Source: OM182 bacterium MED-G28
Lineage (GTDB): Bacteria > Pseudomonadota > Gammaproteobacteria > Pseudomonadales > Pseudohongiellaceae
Length of the DNA: 64,000 nucleotides
NCBI GenBank assembly: GCA_002457215.1
Contig: NTJZ01000007.1
Span: forward strand, 1-64,000
Direction: 5' to 3'
Below the pieces are notes generated by a model. It made no database searches and had not been told where the DNA came from. It worked only from the letters and a program-made list of their open reading frames with translations. Shown here in pieces: positions 17,508 to 27,963 of the stretch (position 1 is the stretch's first letter; every line of letters begins with the position of its first letter). Both the position numbers and the translations under genes were made by a program.

Positions 17508-18741
17508 TATGAATACTTCCATCGCTTTCAATTCGCCAAGGCTGAATCGAGTTGTCTTGTCCTCGAACACGAGGTGGCTGATCAGCAGGCTGATTCCAGA
17601 ATTCTGCGACTTCCGCTCGCGAAGGCTGAACCTGACCGATTTCATCGATACAACGAGACTGGAGCTCACAAGGGCTGCCATCCCACTCCCATTCGAAGGC
17701 AAAAAGTGTGTGCGCCATCGCTTGAGGCTCACCACGAATTTCTGCATCGAACCAAGTTTCTCCTCCATCAGTGGTCACTTCGACACGGGCAACCTTGCCT
17801 CCACCAGACCACGCTAAACCGCTGACTTGATAATATCCCGCACCAGGCAGTGTTTGTCCGCCTGAAGGATGAACAATCACAGATTTAGGGCCTATCTGGT
17901 AACCTAGTGCTGCTGTGGCAGGGTCCTGAGTCAAGTGTCCGTAGTCGTTATAGGTCATGTAATACTGGTCAACTACCTTGATACGACGCAACCACTTCAC
18001 ATTAAAAATGCCTTCAAAGCCAGGCGCTAACATTCTGAGTGGAAACCCCTGTTGCGGCCGAACCGGTTCACCGTTCATTGAATAGGCAAGCAAAGTATCA
18101 TCCATGGCTTTTGTCATTGGAATGCTGGAAGCGCCCTTAACTTCTTCCACACCTTCGGCAACAATCCAGTCTGCACCCTCTTTTACACCCGCTTCTTTAA
18201 GTAGCGTAGAAAGCAGCACTCCAGTCCACTCTGCATTACTTGTCATCCCATGAGTTTCCTGCACGGTGGTATGACGCCGATTTGATCTATTGCCCGCACA
18301 CTCCACGAAATGCATACGCGTCACAGAAGGTAGACGCTTCAATTCCTCCATGGTGAAGACTAGGGGATTATCGACCAAACCATGAATCATTAAGCGATGC
18401 TTTTCAGGATCGATGTCCGGTATATAAGAACCTCTCGTAGTTCCCATGTAGAAAAGTGACGATGGGGTAATCACACCATGCTGGTCCTGCAAAGGAGTTG
18501 CTATGTGAAAATCAAGCCCGAAAGTATCCGGTGAGTGCCTGCCTCCGTGGGGAATGCGCTTGGACTCTATGAACCGTGATCTCTGTCCATAAGCCACAAT
18601 ATCATCTCTGCCATGCAGGAACCCTTCTGGACCAGGCAGCTGAGCCGATGCAGATTGAGAGGCTGCGCCTACTGCAGCGCCGCCAGCAATAGCTGCGCCC
18701 TGCTTTAAAAACTCCCTGCGATTTTGTTTCTTGGGACCCAT
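17494..18741 (-). CDS. soxC: Sulfite dehydrogenase, molybdenum subunit (SoxC-like)
   Basis: A 415-residue periplasmic molybdoenzyme of the sulfite oxidase family. It has a Tat signal (RREFLKQGAAIAGG at residues 8-21), needed for export of the cofactor-loaded protein. The molybdenum-ligand cysteine is Cys148 in FVECAGNR, followed by the NAEW-T-G-V-L-L region and the dimerisation domain with W-x-x-P/G repeats in the C-terminal third. Best match in memory is SoxC, which oxidises sulfite or sulfur on the thiosulfate-oxidising complex. No soxXYZAB genes are in the window, so it may act as an independent sulfite dehydrogenase. The cytochrome gene follows with a 14-base overlap. Confidence 0.88.
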   Translation of the reverse strand: MGPKKQNRREFLKQGAAIAGGAAVGAASQSASAQLPGPEGFLHGRDDIVAYGQRSRFIESKRIPHGGRHSPDTFGLDFHIATPLQDQHGVITPSSLFYMGTTRGSYIPDIDPEKHRLMIHGLVDNPLVFTMEELKRLPSVTRMHFVECAGNRSNRRHTTVQETHGMTSNAEWTGVLLSTLLKEAGVKEGADWIVAEGVEEVKGASSIPMTKAMDDTLLAYSMNGEPVRPQQGFPLRMLAPGFEGIFNVKWLRRIKVVDQYYMTYNDYGHLTQDPATAALGYQIGPKSVIVHPSGGQTLPGAGYYQVSGLAWSGGGKVARVEVTTDGGETWFDAEIRGEPQAMAHTLFAFEWEWDGSPCELQSRCIDEIGQVQPSRAEVAEFWNQPADQPPRVRGQDNSIQPWRIESDGSIHNAIA

Positions 18742-19059
18742 AGATAATCTCCTATTGTCTTATCTTTTTTTGCCTTGTTTTTTGTGCAGTGAATCTAAGG
18801 CTTTTACCTGCCCGAGTATACGCCGAGGACAATCATTCCAAAAGCCCTTTTGGACTTTGTAACACTGTATTTCAAGGTGATCTGAGCCGATTTTCCCTCA
18901 TTTATTTAGCCTGGGGAGACCCAGAAATACTGGCACCTTGAGCAATCTGAGTGTGAAATTCTGATATATCTTAGACTAATAAAATTAAATTCTAGGCAGT
19001 ATTTCTAAATTGCTGGTCGTGCTTCAAAAACCAGCAAAACTGACTGCGTCAAATAAAGC
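18742..19059. other. Intergenic, upstream region of soxC-like gene
   Basis: About 318 bases between the start of the sulfite dehydrogenase gene and the end of a crotonase gene, both on the minus strand. It carries ribosome-binding AGGAGA just before the soxC-like start. No further gene, strong hairpin or repeat is evident. Confidence 0.5.
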
Positions 19060-19881
19060 TTATTCTCTAAAAACGGGCTTACGCTTTTCCATGAAGGCCT
19101 GAATAGCTTCTTTCGACTCTGGGTCATTCATGCTTTCGATTAGATGTATGGCTTCTAGCCGAAGGCTGTCTTCGAGTGATTGATCCATACCGCTATGGAG
19201 ATTTTTTTTCATTCTACCAAAAGCATTCACTGGCCCATTTGCTACTTTAGCCGCATAGCTTTGTGCGTCTTTACTAAATGATTCTTTTGGAAATACTTTA
19301 TTAACGATTCCTAACCGCTCGCATTCACTGGCTAACACTCTATCGCCGGTATAAAACAGTTCTTTTGCCTTGGCCAAACCAATCAAACGCGGCAAGAACC
19401 AACTGGCACCATAATCGCCAGACAGTCCGATATTGCCAAAGGCGGTTGTAATAAAAGCATTATCTGACGCAACACGAAGATCACAGGCTAAAGCGATCGA
19501 AAGTCCTGCCCCAGCCGCAGCACCGGGCATTGCCGCAATGGTGACTTTATTAGCTTCATAAATGCGATTCGTAAGCGTTTTTTGTTTCTCCACTAAAGTA
19601 TCGATTTTTTCTTGTTTAGAAGAAGGTGTACCTAAATTTTTTTTTGTTCCAGACCCCATTCCTGAAACATCGCCTCCTGCGCAAAATGCATCGCCAGCTC
19701 CAGTGATTAACACACACCCGACTCGATCATCATCATCAAGTATTGCGATAGTTTTTCTGAGAGCTGGAGTTAACACATCACCCAGCGCATTTTTTTTATG
19801 GGGTTTATTTAAAGTAACAGTGGCAACACGGTTTTCTATTTTACAAATAAGTTCTTCTGTGCCTGTATCAATGGAGATCAT
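19060..19881 (-). CDS. Enoyl-CoA hydratase/isomerase family protein
   Basis: A 273-residue crotonase-fold enzyme acting on acyl-CoA thioesters. The first oxyanion-hole strand is in ITGAGDAFCAGGDVSGM (about residues 57-75) and the second in PGAAAGAGLSIALACDL (about 120-136). In the place where hydratases carry one catalytic Glu, the sequence reads GLSGDYG, so Asp may replace it; the exact reaction is therefore uncertain. The C-terminal FMEKRKPVF-R ending is standard. It is the last gene of a three-gene unit (crotonase, APC permease, crotonase) with gaps of about 38 bases. Confidence 0.85.
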   Translation of the reverse strand: MISIDTGTEELICKIENRVATVTLNKPHKKNALGDVLTPALRKTIAILDDDDRVGCVLITGAGDAFCAGGDVSGMGSGTKKNLGTPSSKQEKIDTLVEKQKTLTNRIYEANKVTIAAMPGAAAGAGLSIALACDLRVASDNAFITTAFGNIGLSGDYGASWFLPRLIGLAKAKELFYTGDRVLASECERLGIVNKVFPKESFSKDAQSYAAKVANGPVNAFGRMKKNLHSGMDQSLEDSLRLEAIHLIESMNDPESKEAIQAFMEKRKPVFRE

Positions 19882-19919
19882 ATTTTAACTCAACAAAAAG
19901 ATAGGAAATCAATGAAATG

Positions 19920-21290
19920 TTATTCCGCTGGCAAGTTTTTCCTAGCAACTAGAAAGAGTATTACTCCTAGAATTGACCATCCAATAATAATTATCCATTC
20001 TTGCGGCCAGATTAGCGCTGAAGGACTTCCGGGCATATAGAGAAATCCCAGACTTATAGAAAGTATCAAAGCAAGTATTCCAATAAAGTTCCCAAACGGC
20101 ACTTTATAGGGTCGTTCTAAATTCGGCTCTTTGCGACGCAAAATCAGGAAGGACAAGGCAACCATGGCGTAGGCGATGACAATGCCGAGACCCCCTGCAT
20201 CCACTAACCAAACCAATACTGGCCGACCGAAGAAAGGTCCAATAATAGAAAGTCCACCTATCAGCAAAATTGCATTGTAAGGAGTGCGATATTTTGGATG
20301 TAACTTGCTGAGAGCGGCAGGTAACAGGTTCGCGCGTGCCAAGGCATAAATCGCTCTACTACCTCCAACAATAAACGCATTCCAACTAGTAACAATGCCC
20401 GCTAGACCAGCGCCTAACATAGCCAAGCGCCCAGCCTCGCCAAAGATCATGGAATTCGCTTCCGCTGCTATAATTTCTGTAGTTCCAAATATATCTTCAT
20501 TAAGCAGTAAGCTAACTCCCAGCACGATTAGCCCGTACCAAGCGATAGCCATAGCAACTGATAACATCAGCAACGATCCTATATCCTTATAGGGTAAGTC
20601 AATTTCTTCTGCGGCCTGAGGAATAGTATCGAAACCAACGAACATAAAAGGGACCATAACCAATACCAAGGTAACGCCCGATAAACCATCAACAAAAAGA
20701 GGTTCCATATTAGCAGTATCGCCAACGACCAGTGACCCTGCTACAAACAAACCGCCGACCAGAAGGATAACGATAACAACTGCTGATTGAACAATGGCAG
20801 CCATTCGAACGCCGCGTATGTTTAATACCGTCATGACGACCGCGCCCGCAACACCAACCAAAACCCAACTAAGGTAAACATCCCACCCAGCAATCTGCCA
20901 GAGAAAATATTTATCCAGCCCCGGGATTATTGAATCCAGCACTGTGGGCAAGGCTACTGCCTCAAATGTAACTACAGAAACATAACCTAATATAATTGCC
21001 CAGGTACAAATAAAGGAAAAGCCTGCCCCCAAAGCGCGATGACTATAAACATGCTCTCCTCCTGCAAAGGGTAAAGCTGACGCAAGTTCAGCATAGGTAA
21101 GTCCAATTACCAACATAATACCGCCACCAAGAAGGAAGGCGGTGATAGCTCCGAAGGAGCCGGCGGATTCAATCCAAGTGCCAGATAACACTACCCAGCT
21201 CCAGCCAATCATCGCGCCAAAGGCTAGAGCCAAAGCATCTCGCCGACCAAGCACGCGAAGAAAATTTGGTTCTTTGTCAGGGGAAGTCAT
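19920..21290 (-). CDS. APC-superfamily amino acid permease
   Basis: A 456-residue inner-membrane protein with about 12 helices. The first helix has the APC motif G-A-M-I-G-W-S-W-V (helix break at the glycines), and a PFAGGEHVYSHRALG segment near residue 75 matches the family's third-helix region (often P-x-x-G-G-x-Y). The middle FVGFDTIPQAAEEIDLP is also characteristic. The position between two crotonase-family genes, with spacings near 38 bases on both sides, suggests uptake of an amino acid or amine whose CoA-ester degradation uses the flanking enzymes. Confidence 0.85.
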   Translation of the reverse strand: MTSPDKEPNFLRVLGRRDALALAFGAMIGWSWVVLSGTWIESAGSFGAITAFLLGGGIMLVIGLTYAELASALPFAGGEHVYSHRALGAGFSFICTWAIILGYVSVVTFEAVALPTVLDSIIPGLDKYFLWQIAGWDVYLSWVLVGVAGAVVMTVLNIRGVRMAAIVQSAVVIVILLVGGLFVAGSLVVGDTANMEPLFVDGLSGVTLVLVMVPFMFVGFDTIPQAAEEIDLPYKDIGSLLMLSVAMAIAWYGLIVLGVSLLLNEDIFGTTEIIAAEANSMIFGEAGRLAMLGAGLAGIVTSWNAFIVGGSRAIYALARANLLPAALSKLHPKYRTPYNAILLIGGLSIIGPFFGRPVLVWLVDAGGLGIVIAYAMVALSFLILRRKEPNLERPYKVPFGNFIGILALILSISLGFLYMPGSPSALIWPQEWIIIIGWSILGVILFLVARKNLPAE

Positions 21291-21329
21291 AGTAGGAAAA
21301 ATAGTAACCTTGTGTCGTGATCGACTTAA

Positions 21330-22130
21330 TTATTTACCTGTGAAGTTGCCGACTCTTCTTTCCGAGACTGCCTGAACCCCCTCGAAATGATCATCAGTTT
21401 TAGTCAACCAGAACTGTTCGCTGCCTTCAATATCGGTGGCAGCTTGCACTGCTTCTTGAATCCCGGACCGTAATTGCTCTCTTAAAGAAACAAGCGCAAG
21501 CGGCGCATTTTCTGCGATTTCAGTTGCAAGTTCGATAGCTTTTTCACGCAATGATAAAGCAGAGGTAAGAATATCTGCTGCTCCCCAAGCTAGAGCAATC
21601 TCACCGTCAATTCGGCGGCCAGTATAGAACATAAGATGGGATTTCTGGACACCAATCGCCCGAGGTAAGGTATGGGTTAGGCCGAAACCAGGAGTAAAAC
21701 CTAACTTTACAAAATTCGCAGTTAAGCGTGTGCTCTCACAAACAACGCGAAAATCTGCCATCATGGCTACTCCTAGGCCTCCTCCTACCGCAGCACCCTG
21801 TACCGCAGCGATTACAGGTTTTTTATTGCCAAATAAACGCACCGCTTCTTGATAAATAGGGTTTCTTTGATCAGCAGATTCTGCTGCCAACACATCCCCT
21901 TCGGCTGTCTGATCAGGGGTACTAAAATTCGCACCTGCACAAAAATGTTTACCGTTGGAACAGAGAACGATCGCTCTACAGTTAGGGTCATCATCAAGGG
22001 CGTCGAAGCAATTTGCCATATCCCTAATCAGTTCCAGGTCAAAAAAATTATTAGGTGGCCGGTCGATCTCGCACTGAACAACATTTCCTGGTAACGCTGT
22101 TAGCTTTATATCTCCATATTGCTCTCTCAT
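21330..22130 (-). CDS. Enoyl-CoA hydratase/isomerase family protein
   Basis: A 266-residue crotonase-fold enzyme. Oxyanion-hole segments are LCSNGKHFCAGANFS (about residues 57-71) and AVQGAAVGGGLGVAMMADFR (about 108-127), followed by KLGFTPGFGLTHTLPRAIG, the usual G-x-x-P-x-x-G-x-T-x-x-L-P-R. It is only distantly similar to the crotonase at 19060, so the two are likely different steps of one pathway rather than a recent duplication. First gene of the crotonase-permease-crotonase unit. Confidence 0.86.
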   Translation of the reverse strand: MREQYGDIKLTALPGNVVQCEIDRPPNNFFDLELIRDMANCFDALDDDPNCRAIVLCSNGKHFCAGANFSTPDQTAEGDVLAAESADQRNPIYQEAVRLFGNKKPVIAAVQGAAVGGGLGVAMMADFRVVCESTRLTANFVKLGFTPGFGLTHTLPRAIGVQKSHLMFYTGRRIDGEIALAWGAADILTSALSLREKAIELATEIAENAPLALVSLREQLRSGIQEAVQAATDIEGSEQFWLTKTDDHFEGVQAVSERRVGNFTGK

Positions 22131-22424
22131 TCTCTAAATCCTTCGGGAATTTATATCGCTTGAATTTTCCTAACGAACTATATCAAAAGTGTATCCGTTA
22201 GTGCGTCAAAAAACACGCTGCAACAGACACTCTAACAAAAATATTCGTCAAAAGTGAGGATGTAGAATACGCTAAATCAAGACAGAACTGAGAGTAAGGT
22301 TTCTACTAAAAAACCCATAAGCGAATTAAAGTTCATCGAAGAATACATGTTTCAGTAGTAATGTCTCAGTGGCAATAGCGTACCAAGACATACCTTTTTA
22401 TTGCCAAGAACTATAGAAAGAGCA

Positions 22425-23312
22425 TTAAGTTGCAGTGATCAGAATTACCACGCTTATAGCGATTAGCATGATTCCCAGGTATTCACGGGTGGAAATTTTC
22501 TCACCAAAGTAGAAGTAAGTTATTAGCAGGCTCACAACAAACTCAGTTTGTCCTAATGTTTTCACTATGGCTGCATTCTGCAAACTCATTGCCGTAAACC
22601 AACCAACTGATCCTGCAACGCCAGTCAAACCGACAAAGGCGCATAGCGCTATGTTCTCCTTTATCAAGAAAAATTGATTACGCTCTCGCAGTAGCATCCA
22701 GCCAAGGCAAATTAGTGTTTGCAAAATTATCATGTAAGTTAATACGGCAGCCGCGCTTAACAGTGGAGGAGCGTCCAAAGATAGAGAAGCATCCCTAATC
22801 CACAAGGAGGCAAGAGCAAAGCCTAACCCTGCGCCAGCACCATAACGAATACTTTTATTGTCGGCTAAATCTTGAAAGGAAACTTTCCAATTACTAGCGA
22901 TTAGCAAACCTGCTACACCTATAATTACCGACAAATAACCAATTGCACTAAGAGCAGATGAAAAAAACAAAGCCCCCAAAATAGCAGTTAACATAGCTTC
23001 AGTTTTTGCTAACGCTGTTCCGACGGCGAAATTTCTTAGTGTAAGCGATTTAATAAGACAGACGGTCGCAAGAATTTGAGAAAGGCCCGCTAATGCGCCT
23101 GATCGGAAAAATATGATATTTAATGCGATAGAATCGGGTTGATACACTTGCCAAAGAATAACTAGATAGATAATCGCAAATTTAATACCAAACAGAAATC
23201 TAACGAGAGTTGTTGCGTGAATTGAAATCTTGGTTGCAAGCTTTTTTTGACTTGCAGTTCGAATTGACTGCATAACAACTGCAAGCAAAGTAAATGCTAT
23301 CCACGTTTCCAT
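22425..23312 (-). CDS. EamA/DMT-family transporter
   Basis: About 295 residues with ten predicted membrane helices arranged as two EamA repeats of five. The longest frame opens with TTG at 23327; I use the ATG at 23312 (METWIAFTLLAVVMQ), though neither has a clear ribosome-binding site. The end of each repeat carries the usual G-x-x-L-I-x-S and L-I-A-I-S-V patterns. Drug/metabolite transporters of this kind export amino acids or other metabolites. It is divergent from icmF with about 170 bases between the two. Confidence 0.8.
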   Translation of the reverse strand: METWIAFTLLAVVMQSIRTASQKKLATKISIHATTLVRFLFGIKFAIIYLVILWQVYQPDSIALNIIFFRSGALAGLSQILATVCLIKSLTLRNFAVGTALAKTEAMLTAILGALFFSSALSAIGYLSVIIGVAGLLIASNWKVSFQDLADNKSIRYGAGAGLGFALASLWIRDASLSLDAPPLLSAAAVLTYMIILQTLICLGWMLLRERNQFFLIKENIALCAFVGLTGVAGSVGWFTAMSLQNAAIVKTLGQTEFVVSLLITYFYFGEKISTREYLGIMLIAISVVILITAT

Positions 23313-23483
23313 TCGCACACTATACAATGTCTACGTTTTAAAATAATTACTTACTTGTAGACCTTATAAAGAGTTCAAGTAAACTGATCCGCACAATAAT
23401 TGATTCAAACATCTTGTGTTAGATTAGGCTAAAATGCCGAATCTGCCGGTGATTAGATTAACTGTATTAATGGGAGAACTAAC

Positions 23484-26400
23484 GTGAGTGTGGTCGACTT
23501 CAGCCAAGCTGCTAAAAAGCACTCTGGAGACCCTGGGACCTCTGGCAAGCGACATTGGGTCCGATTTCTTACTGCTGCCAGCCTATTCGATGGTCATGAT
23601 GCCGCGATAAATATTATGCGTCGCATCCTCCAAGCTAGCGGTGCCGAAGTAATCCATCTTGCCCACAATCGCTCAGTTCAAGAAATTGTCGAAGCTGCGG
23701 TACAGGAAGATGTTGACGCTATTGCCATCAGTTCCTACCAAGGCGGACATATTGAATACTTCAAGTACCTTATTGATAGATTGAACGAACTTGGCGCTCC
23801 TCACATTAAAGTCTTTGGTGGAGGTGGCGGTGTTATCATTCCAGAAGAAATTGAAGAATTACATCAGTATGGTGTAACCAGAATTTATGCACCAAGTGAT
23901 GGCCAAAATTTAGGCTTACAGGGCATGATTGATGAAATGCTCACGCTTAGTAGTGGCGACATTAAAGGTGAAAGCACACCTGACTTAGAACTGCTAACAA
24001 CAGGTAACCGACTTAGTCTCACTCAAGTAATCAGCGCGATTGAAAACGGTAGGTACGATGAACATCAACTTGGTCATCTAATTGAGAACTCATTAAAGAG
24101 TTCCTCGACACCTATTCTTGGAATAACAGGCACTGGCGGTGCTGGCAAAAGCTCTTCTACCGACGAAATTATTCGTCGATTTAGGCAAGACAGCAACGAT
24201 TCAATGCGCATTGCTGTGCTTGCAATTGATCCAACGCGGAAAAAAACCGGTGGGGCTCTATTAGGCGACCGCATTCGAATGAATGCGATCAATCACCCCA
24301 ATATTTTCATGCGATCCCTAGCCACTAGAGATGCGCGCACCGAAGTTCCAGAAAATCTCCATGCCATCTTGGCAGCAATCAAATTAGCTGACTTCGACCT
24401 GGTCATAGTTGAAACACCAGGTATTGGTCAAGGTGATGCCGGCATAGTGCCTTTTGTCGATGTCTCTCTCTATGTCATGACGCCAGAGTTTGGCGCTGCC
24501 AGTCAGTTAGAAAAAATCGACATGCTTGATTATGCTGACGTTTTTGCTATTAATAAATTTGATCGAAAAGGGAGTGAAGACGCTTTACGAGACGTATCAA
24601 AACAAGTGCAGCGTAATCGAGAGGCGTTTTCACAGATGCCTGATGAAATGCCTGTATTTGGAACTATTGCCTCAAAATTCAACGACGACGGCATTACTGC
24701 GCTGTATCAGTTACTCGTTGAAGAATTAGAGAAAAAAGGACTGAAAAAATTCGAGCGGCATCTAACTAAAGTCGATGTAAAAACCTCTAGTCACCGCTCT
24801 TTAATTATCCCCGCACAGCAACAACGTTACTTAGCTGAAATAGCAGCTGAAGTTAGGGACTATCACAGCATTGTGGCAATACAGTCAAAGCTCGCTCGAG
24901 AAAGGCAGCAACTTCAAGCTAGCAAAGCAATGCTAGATGCATCAGATGAAAATAGTAATAACCTAGACGCAATACTTGAGAAAAAAGAAGCCGCACTAGA
25001 TGCTCGCACAAAGCGTTTGTTGGAGTCCTGGCCGCAGGTTAAAGCAGATTATTCCCGCGATGAGTATGTCATTAAGGTAAGGGATCGGGAATTGCGAACA
25101 CCACTAACCCGAAAGTCACTTTCTGGAACTGATATACCCCGCGTTTCCCTTCCTCGTTATGAAGATGAAGGCGAACTATTAAAATGGTTGTTGCTGGAGA
25201 ACGTCCCAGGGAAATTTCCTTTCACCGGCGGTGTATTTCAATTCAAGCGAGATAGTGAAGATCCAACTAGAATGTTTGCTGGTGAAGGTGATGCATTCAA
25301 GACGAATAAACGCTTCAAGCAACTTTCAGAGCACTCGGATGCAAAAAGATTATCCACTGCTTTTGATTCTGTGACCCTCTACGGCTTCGACCCCGCCCTT
25401 CAACCTGATATTTATGGGAAGGTAGGAAATTCGGGTGTCTCCATAGCAACCCTGGATGATATGAAAGTTTTGTATAGCGGTTTCGATCTCTGCAATCCAA
25501 TGACATCTGTCTCTATGACTATTAATGGTCCTGCTCCTACCATCCTGGCAATGTATTTAAACACTGCCATTGACCAAAGAGTCGATGTCTTTGTCGAAGA
25601 GAATGAGAGACAACCAAATGAGGCTGAATGGAAAGCGATTAAAAATTACACCCTGGAAAACGTTCGCGGTACGGTTCAGGCTGACATCCTTAAAGAAGAT
25701 CAAGGTCAGAATACTTGTATATTTTCCACTGAATTCAGCCTTAAAGTAATGGGAGACATTCAGGAATATTTCACCGGAAACAATGTAAGAAACTTTTATT
25801 CAGTCAGTATTTCCGGGTATCACATAGCTGAAGCTGGGGCGAATCCAATTTCACAACTCGCGTTTACCCTAGCAAATGGCTTTACTTTCGTCGAAGCGTA
25901 TCTTGCTCGCGGTATGGAAGTGAATGATTTCGCTCACAACCTCTCCTTTTTCTTTTCCAACGGCATGGATCCCGAGTACACGGTGATGGGCCGTGTAGCA
26001 CGACGCATTTGGGCAACTGCCATGCGGTTCAAATATGGGGCTAATGAAAGAAGTCAGAAACTGAAGTATCACATTCAAACTTCCGGGAGGTCACTGCATG
26101 CCCAGGAGATATCTTTTAATGATATTCGTACAACATTGCAGGCATTAATAGCGGTCTATGACAATTGCAATAGTTTACACACCAATGCTTATGATGAAGC
26201 TATAACTACACCCACCGAAGAGTCAGTGCGGCGAGCTATGGCCATTCAACTCATTATTAACAAAGAATGGGGTCTTGCAATGAACGAGAATTCCAACCAA
26301 GGCTCATTTATTATTGAAGAGTTAACCGACCTGGTTGAAGAGGCTGTGTTGCAAGAATTCGAACGAATCTCTGAAAGAGGTGGCGTGCTGGGCGCTATGG

Positions 26401-26762
26401 AAACTGGTTATCAACGCGGCAAAATTCAAGACGAATCCATGTATTATGAACATCGCAAACATGATGGAAGTTTACCTATCGTTGGCGTTAATACTTTCTT
26501 AAATTCTGATACTGAAGAAGAACAAAAAATCGAACTTGCTCGTTCGACTGAAGAAGAAAAACAGAGCCAACTTTTGCGTTTGAACAACTTCAAATCACAA
26601 CATGCTAATCACTGCGAACAAGCCTTAGAAGCGTTACGACAGGCAGCTATTAATAATGACAATGTTTTTGAAGAACTAATGAATGCTGTTCGTTATTGCT
26701 CTTTAGGACAAATTACCGACACTTTCTTCGAAGTAGGTGGGCAATACCGCCGGACCATGTAG
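23484..26762 (+). CDS. icmF: Fused isobutyryl-CoA mutase (IcmF)
   Basis: A 1092-residue adenosylcobalamin enzyme that interconverts isobutyryl-CoA and butyryl-CoA (in some homologues isovaleryl- and pivalyl-CoA). Domains in order: B12-binding domain (residues about 25-155) with D-G-H-D-A-A (His38 as the lower cobalt ligand; the last position is Ala where many cobalamin proteins have Gly), SSYQGGH at 83-89 and GGGGG at 112-116; a MeaB-like GTPase chaperone with P-loop GTGGAGKSS (216-224); then the mutase barrel, with [25 protein letters not shown] near 575-600. The start is a GTG with GGGAG seven bases upstream. It stands alone, divergent from the EamA gene, and is followed by a strong terminator. 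Confidence 0.95.
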   Translation: MSVVDFSQAAKKHSGDPGTSGKRHWVRFLTAASLFDGHDAAINIMRRILQASGAEVIHLAHNRSVQEIVEAAVQEDVDAIAISSYQGGHIEYFKYLIDRLNELGAPHIKVFGGGGGVIIPEEIEELHQYGVTRIYAPSDGQNLGLQGMIDEMLTLSSGDIKGESTPDLELLTTGNRLSLTQVISAIENGRYDEHQLGHLIENSLKSSSTPILGITGTGGAGKSSSTDEIIRRFRQDSNDSMRIAVLAIDPTRKKTGGALLGDRIRMNAINHPNIFMRSLATRDARTEVPENLHAILAAIKLADFDLVIVETPGIGQGDAGIVPFVDVSLYVMTPEFGAASQLEKIDMLDYADVFAINKFDRKGSEDALRDVSKQVQRNREAFSQMPDEMPVFGTIASKFNDDGITALYQLLVEELEKKGLKKFERHLTKVDVKTSSHRSLIIPAQQQRYLAEIAAEVRDYHSIVAIQSKLARERQQLQASKAMLDASDENSNNLDAILEKKEAALDARTKRLLESWPQVKADYSRDEYVIKVRDRELRTPLTRKSLSGTDIPRVSLPRYEDEGELLKWLLLENVPGKFPFTGGVFQFKRDSEDPTRMFAGEGDAFKTNKRFKQLSEHSDAKRLSTAFDSVTLYGFDPALQPDIYGKVGNSGVSIATLDDMKVLYSGFDLCNPMTSVSMTINGPAPTILAMYLNTAIDQRVDVFVEENERQPNEAEWKAIKNYTLENVRGTVQADILKEDQGQNTCIFSTEFSLKVMGDIQEYFTGNNVRNFYSVSISGYHIAEAGANPISQLAFTLANGFTFVEAYLARGMEVNDFAHNLSFFFSNGMDPEYTVMGRVARRIWATAMRFKYGANERSQKLKYHIQTSGRSLHAQEISFNDIRTTLQALIAVYDNCNSLHTNAYDEAITTPTEESVRRAMAIQLIINKEWGLAMNENSNQGSFIIEELTDLVEEAVLQEFERISERGGVLGAMETGYQRGKIQDESMYYEHRKHDGSLPIVGVNTFLNSDTEEEQKIELARSTEEEKQSQLLRLNNFKSQHANHCEQALEALRQAAINNDNVFEELMNAVRYCSLGQITDTFFEVGGQYRRTM

Positions 26763-26895
26763 CTCGACTATTTTACATTAACAACTCTTACTTTATCCGT
26801 ACTGCGGCTTTAAAAAAGCCTTATACCATTCCTATTTCAATTAGCATAAAAAAAGACAGTCCCATTTCCTTAATTCTTTTCCCTCTACAAAAAAA

Positions 26896-26914
26896 AGGGC
26901 GGTAACACCGCCCT
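26896..26914. terminator. Bidirectional intrinsic terminator
   Basis: AGGGCGG and CCGCCCT form a perfect 7-bp stem with loop TAACA. It is preceded by a run of A (8 or more bases, a T-tract when read on the minus strand) and followed by an AT-rich stretch. It stops icmF on the plus strand and the secreted protein gene at 26942 on the minus strand. Confidence 0.85.
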
Positions 26915-26941
26915 ATTAAAATTTTTAGTAATTTCCCCAGA

Positions 26942-27934
26942 CTACTCTGAAACGTTAACTGTTATCCAGGCGTCATGATACAAACCACCATCGTCTGCTC
27001 TACCCCAAAGAATATATTCTCCTGGTTCGCTAAATGTGGCATTGACATCATATACGCCATCTAATGGTATTGGTGGCGGTAGCCAGAGCGCTCCCCAAGG
27101 AGAGTTAGCGCTGGTTCGAGTATCTTCCCAAACTTTCACCTGAGGCGTATCAAAAGTTACTTCGCCAGGTCCACGCCATTTATTCCATGAATAGTACAAC
27201 CCATTCACTTTTTGGACCGTTACCTTAATTGGAGGAGACATCAGTCGCCGCTGCATGACATTTTCTTCTGTGACAAAAGCGACAGCCAAAGCGCCACCGG
27301 CGAACTCGGCAAACTGACGTGCTTCTTCGACCGGATCAGTTGGCTCTGGCAGCCCATCATCAGTAACTATTGTCTCAAGGTTTAGCGGTTCTGCAACTGT
27401 TGTTGCACGAATGCTGTCGCCTTGAACAGAAACCACTGGAGGAATGTTCGCTCGAGATTCAGGAGAGCTCGTGCCCGCACCTAAGGAACCTGTCTCAGAA
27501 GCGATGACCATATTATCAACGAGATAATCAGCTTTAAGCGTGCCGTAGGCTTTCCGTTCGACTCCGTTTATATTCAAGGTCCAAACTAGCTCACGTTCAC
27601 CCCAATCAGAAGGGACAGTTACTTCGAATGTGAAGCGGTTTCGACGTGGCAGAAAATGAGTAGGCTGACCTTGGTCTACATCCCCCGGGGAGAAAAAATT
27701 ATTATCTCCAACCGGCATATCCGGCGATTCTTCCCAATTTTCATTCATGTAACCAAACATCAAATTAAACGTACCGTCCGGGTTTGGACGCCAGCCTTCA
27801 AATGCAGGTTCTACATGTCTACCTTTGGAATAAGATTGTGCAAAACCGCCTTGAGCAAATAACAATCCAACCAATACCAACGTGACAGCTTTAATAGCCA
27901 GCGTGTCACCAATTAATAATCTTTCTTTAATCAC
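26942..27934 (-). CDS. Secreted protein of unknown function, partner of the cytochrome/copper protein
   Basis: A 330-residue secreted protein (signal peptide to about residue 33, cleavage after GGFAQ). The mature part has beta-sandwich-like segments: FEGWRPNPDGTFNLMFGYMNENWEE, FTFEVTVPSDWGERELVWTLNINGVERKAYG and a C-terminal PGEYILWGRADDGGLYHDAWITVNV, which looks like an Ig-like domain. I know no family function. It starts 29 bases after the stop of the haem/copper-monooxygenase-like gene on the same strand, so the two are likely co-expressed and may interact in the periplasm. Confidence 0.7.
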   Translation of the reverse strand: MIKERLLIGDTLAIKAVTLVLVGLLFAQGGFAQSYSKGRHVEPAFEGWRPNPDGTFNLMFGYMNENWEESPDMPVGDNNFFSPGDVDQGQPTHFLPRRNRFTFEVTVPSDWGERELVWTLNINGVERKAYGTLKADYLVDNMVIASETGSLGAGTSSPESRANIPPVVSVQGDSIRATTVAEPLNLETIVTDDGLPEPTDPVEEARQFAEFAGGALAVAFVTEENVMQRRLMSPPIKVTVQKVNGLYYSWNKWRGPGEVTFDTPQVKVWEDTRTSANSPWGALWLPPPIPLDGVYDVNATFSEPGEYILWGRADDGGLYHDAWITVNVSE

Positions 27935-27963
27935 CTAATTCTCCCGTAATGCATTCATTACTG

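Noticed and set aside
17508..17768. N-terminal extension of the cytochrome gene
   Set aside because: It overlaps the SoxC-like gene in another frame; the ATG at 17507 has a ribosome-binding site and signal peptide.
22370..22406. Inverted repeat TGGCAATA...TATTGCCA
   Set aside because: Eight bases with a 21-base loop and no T-tract; could be chance.
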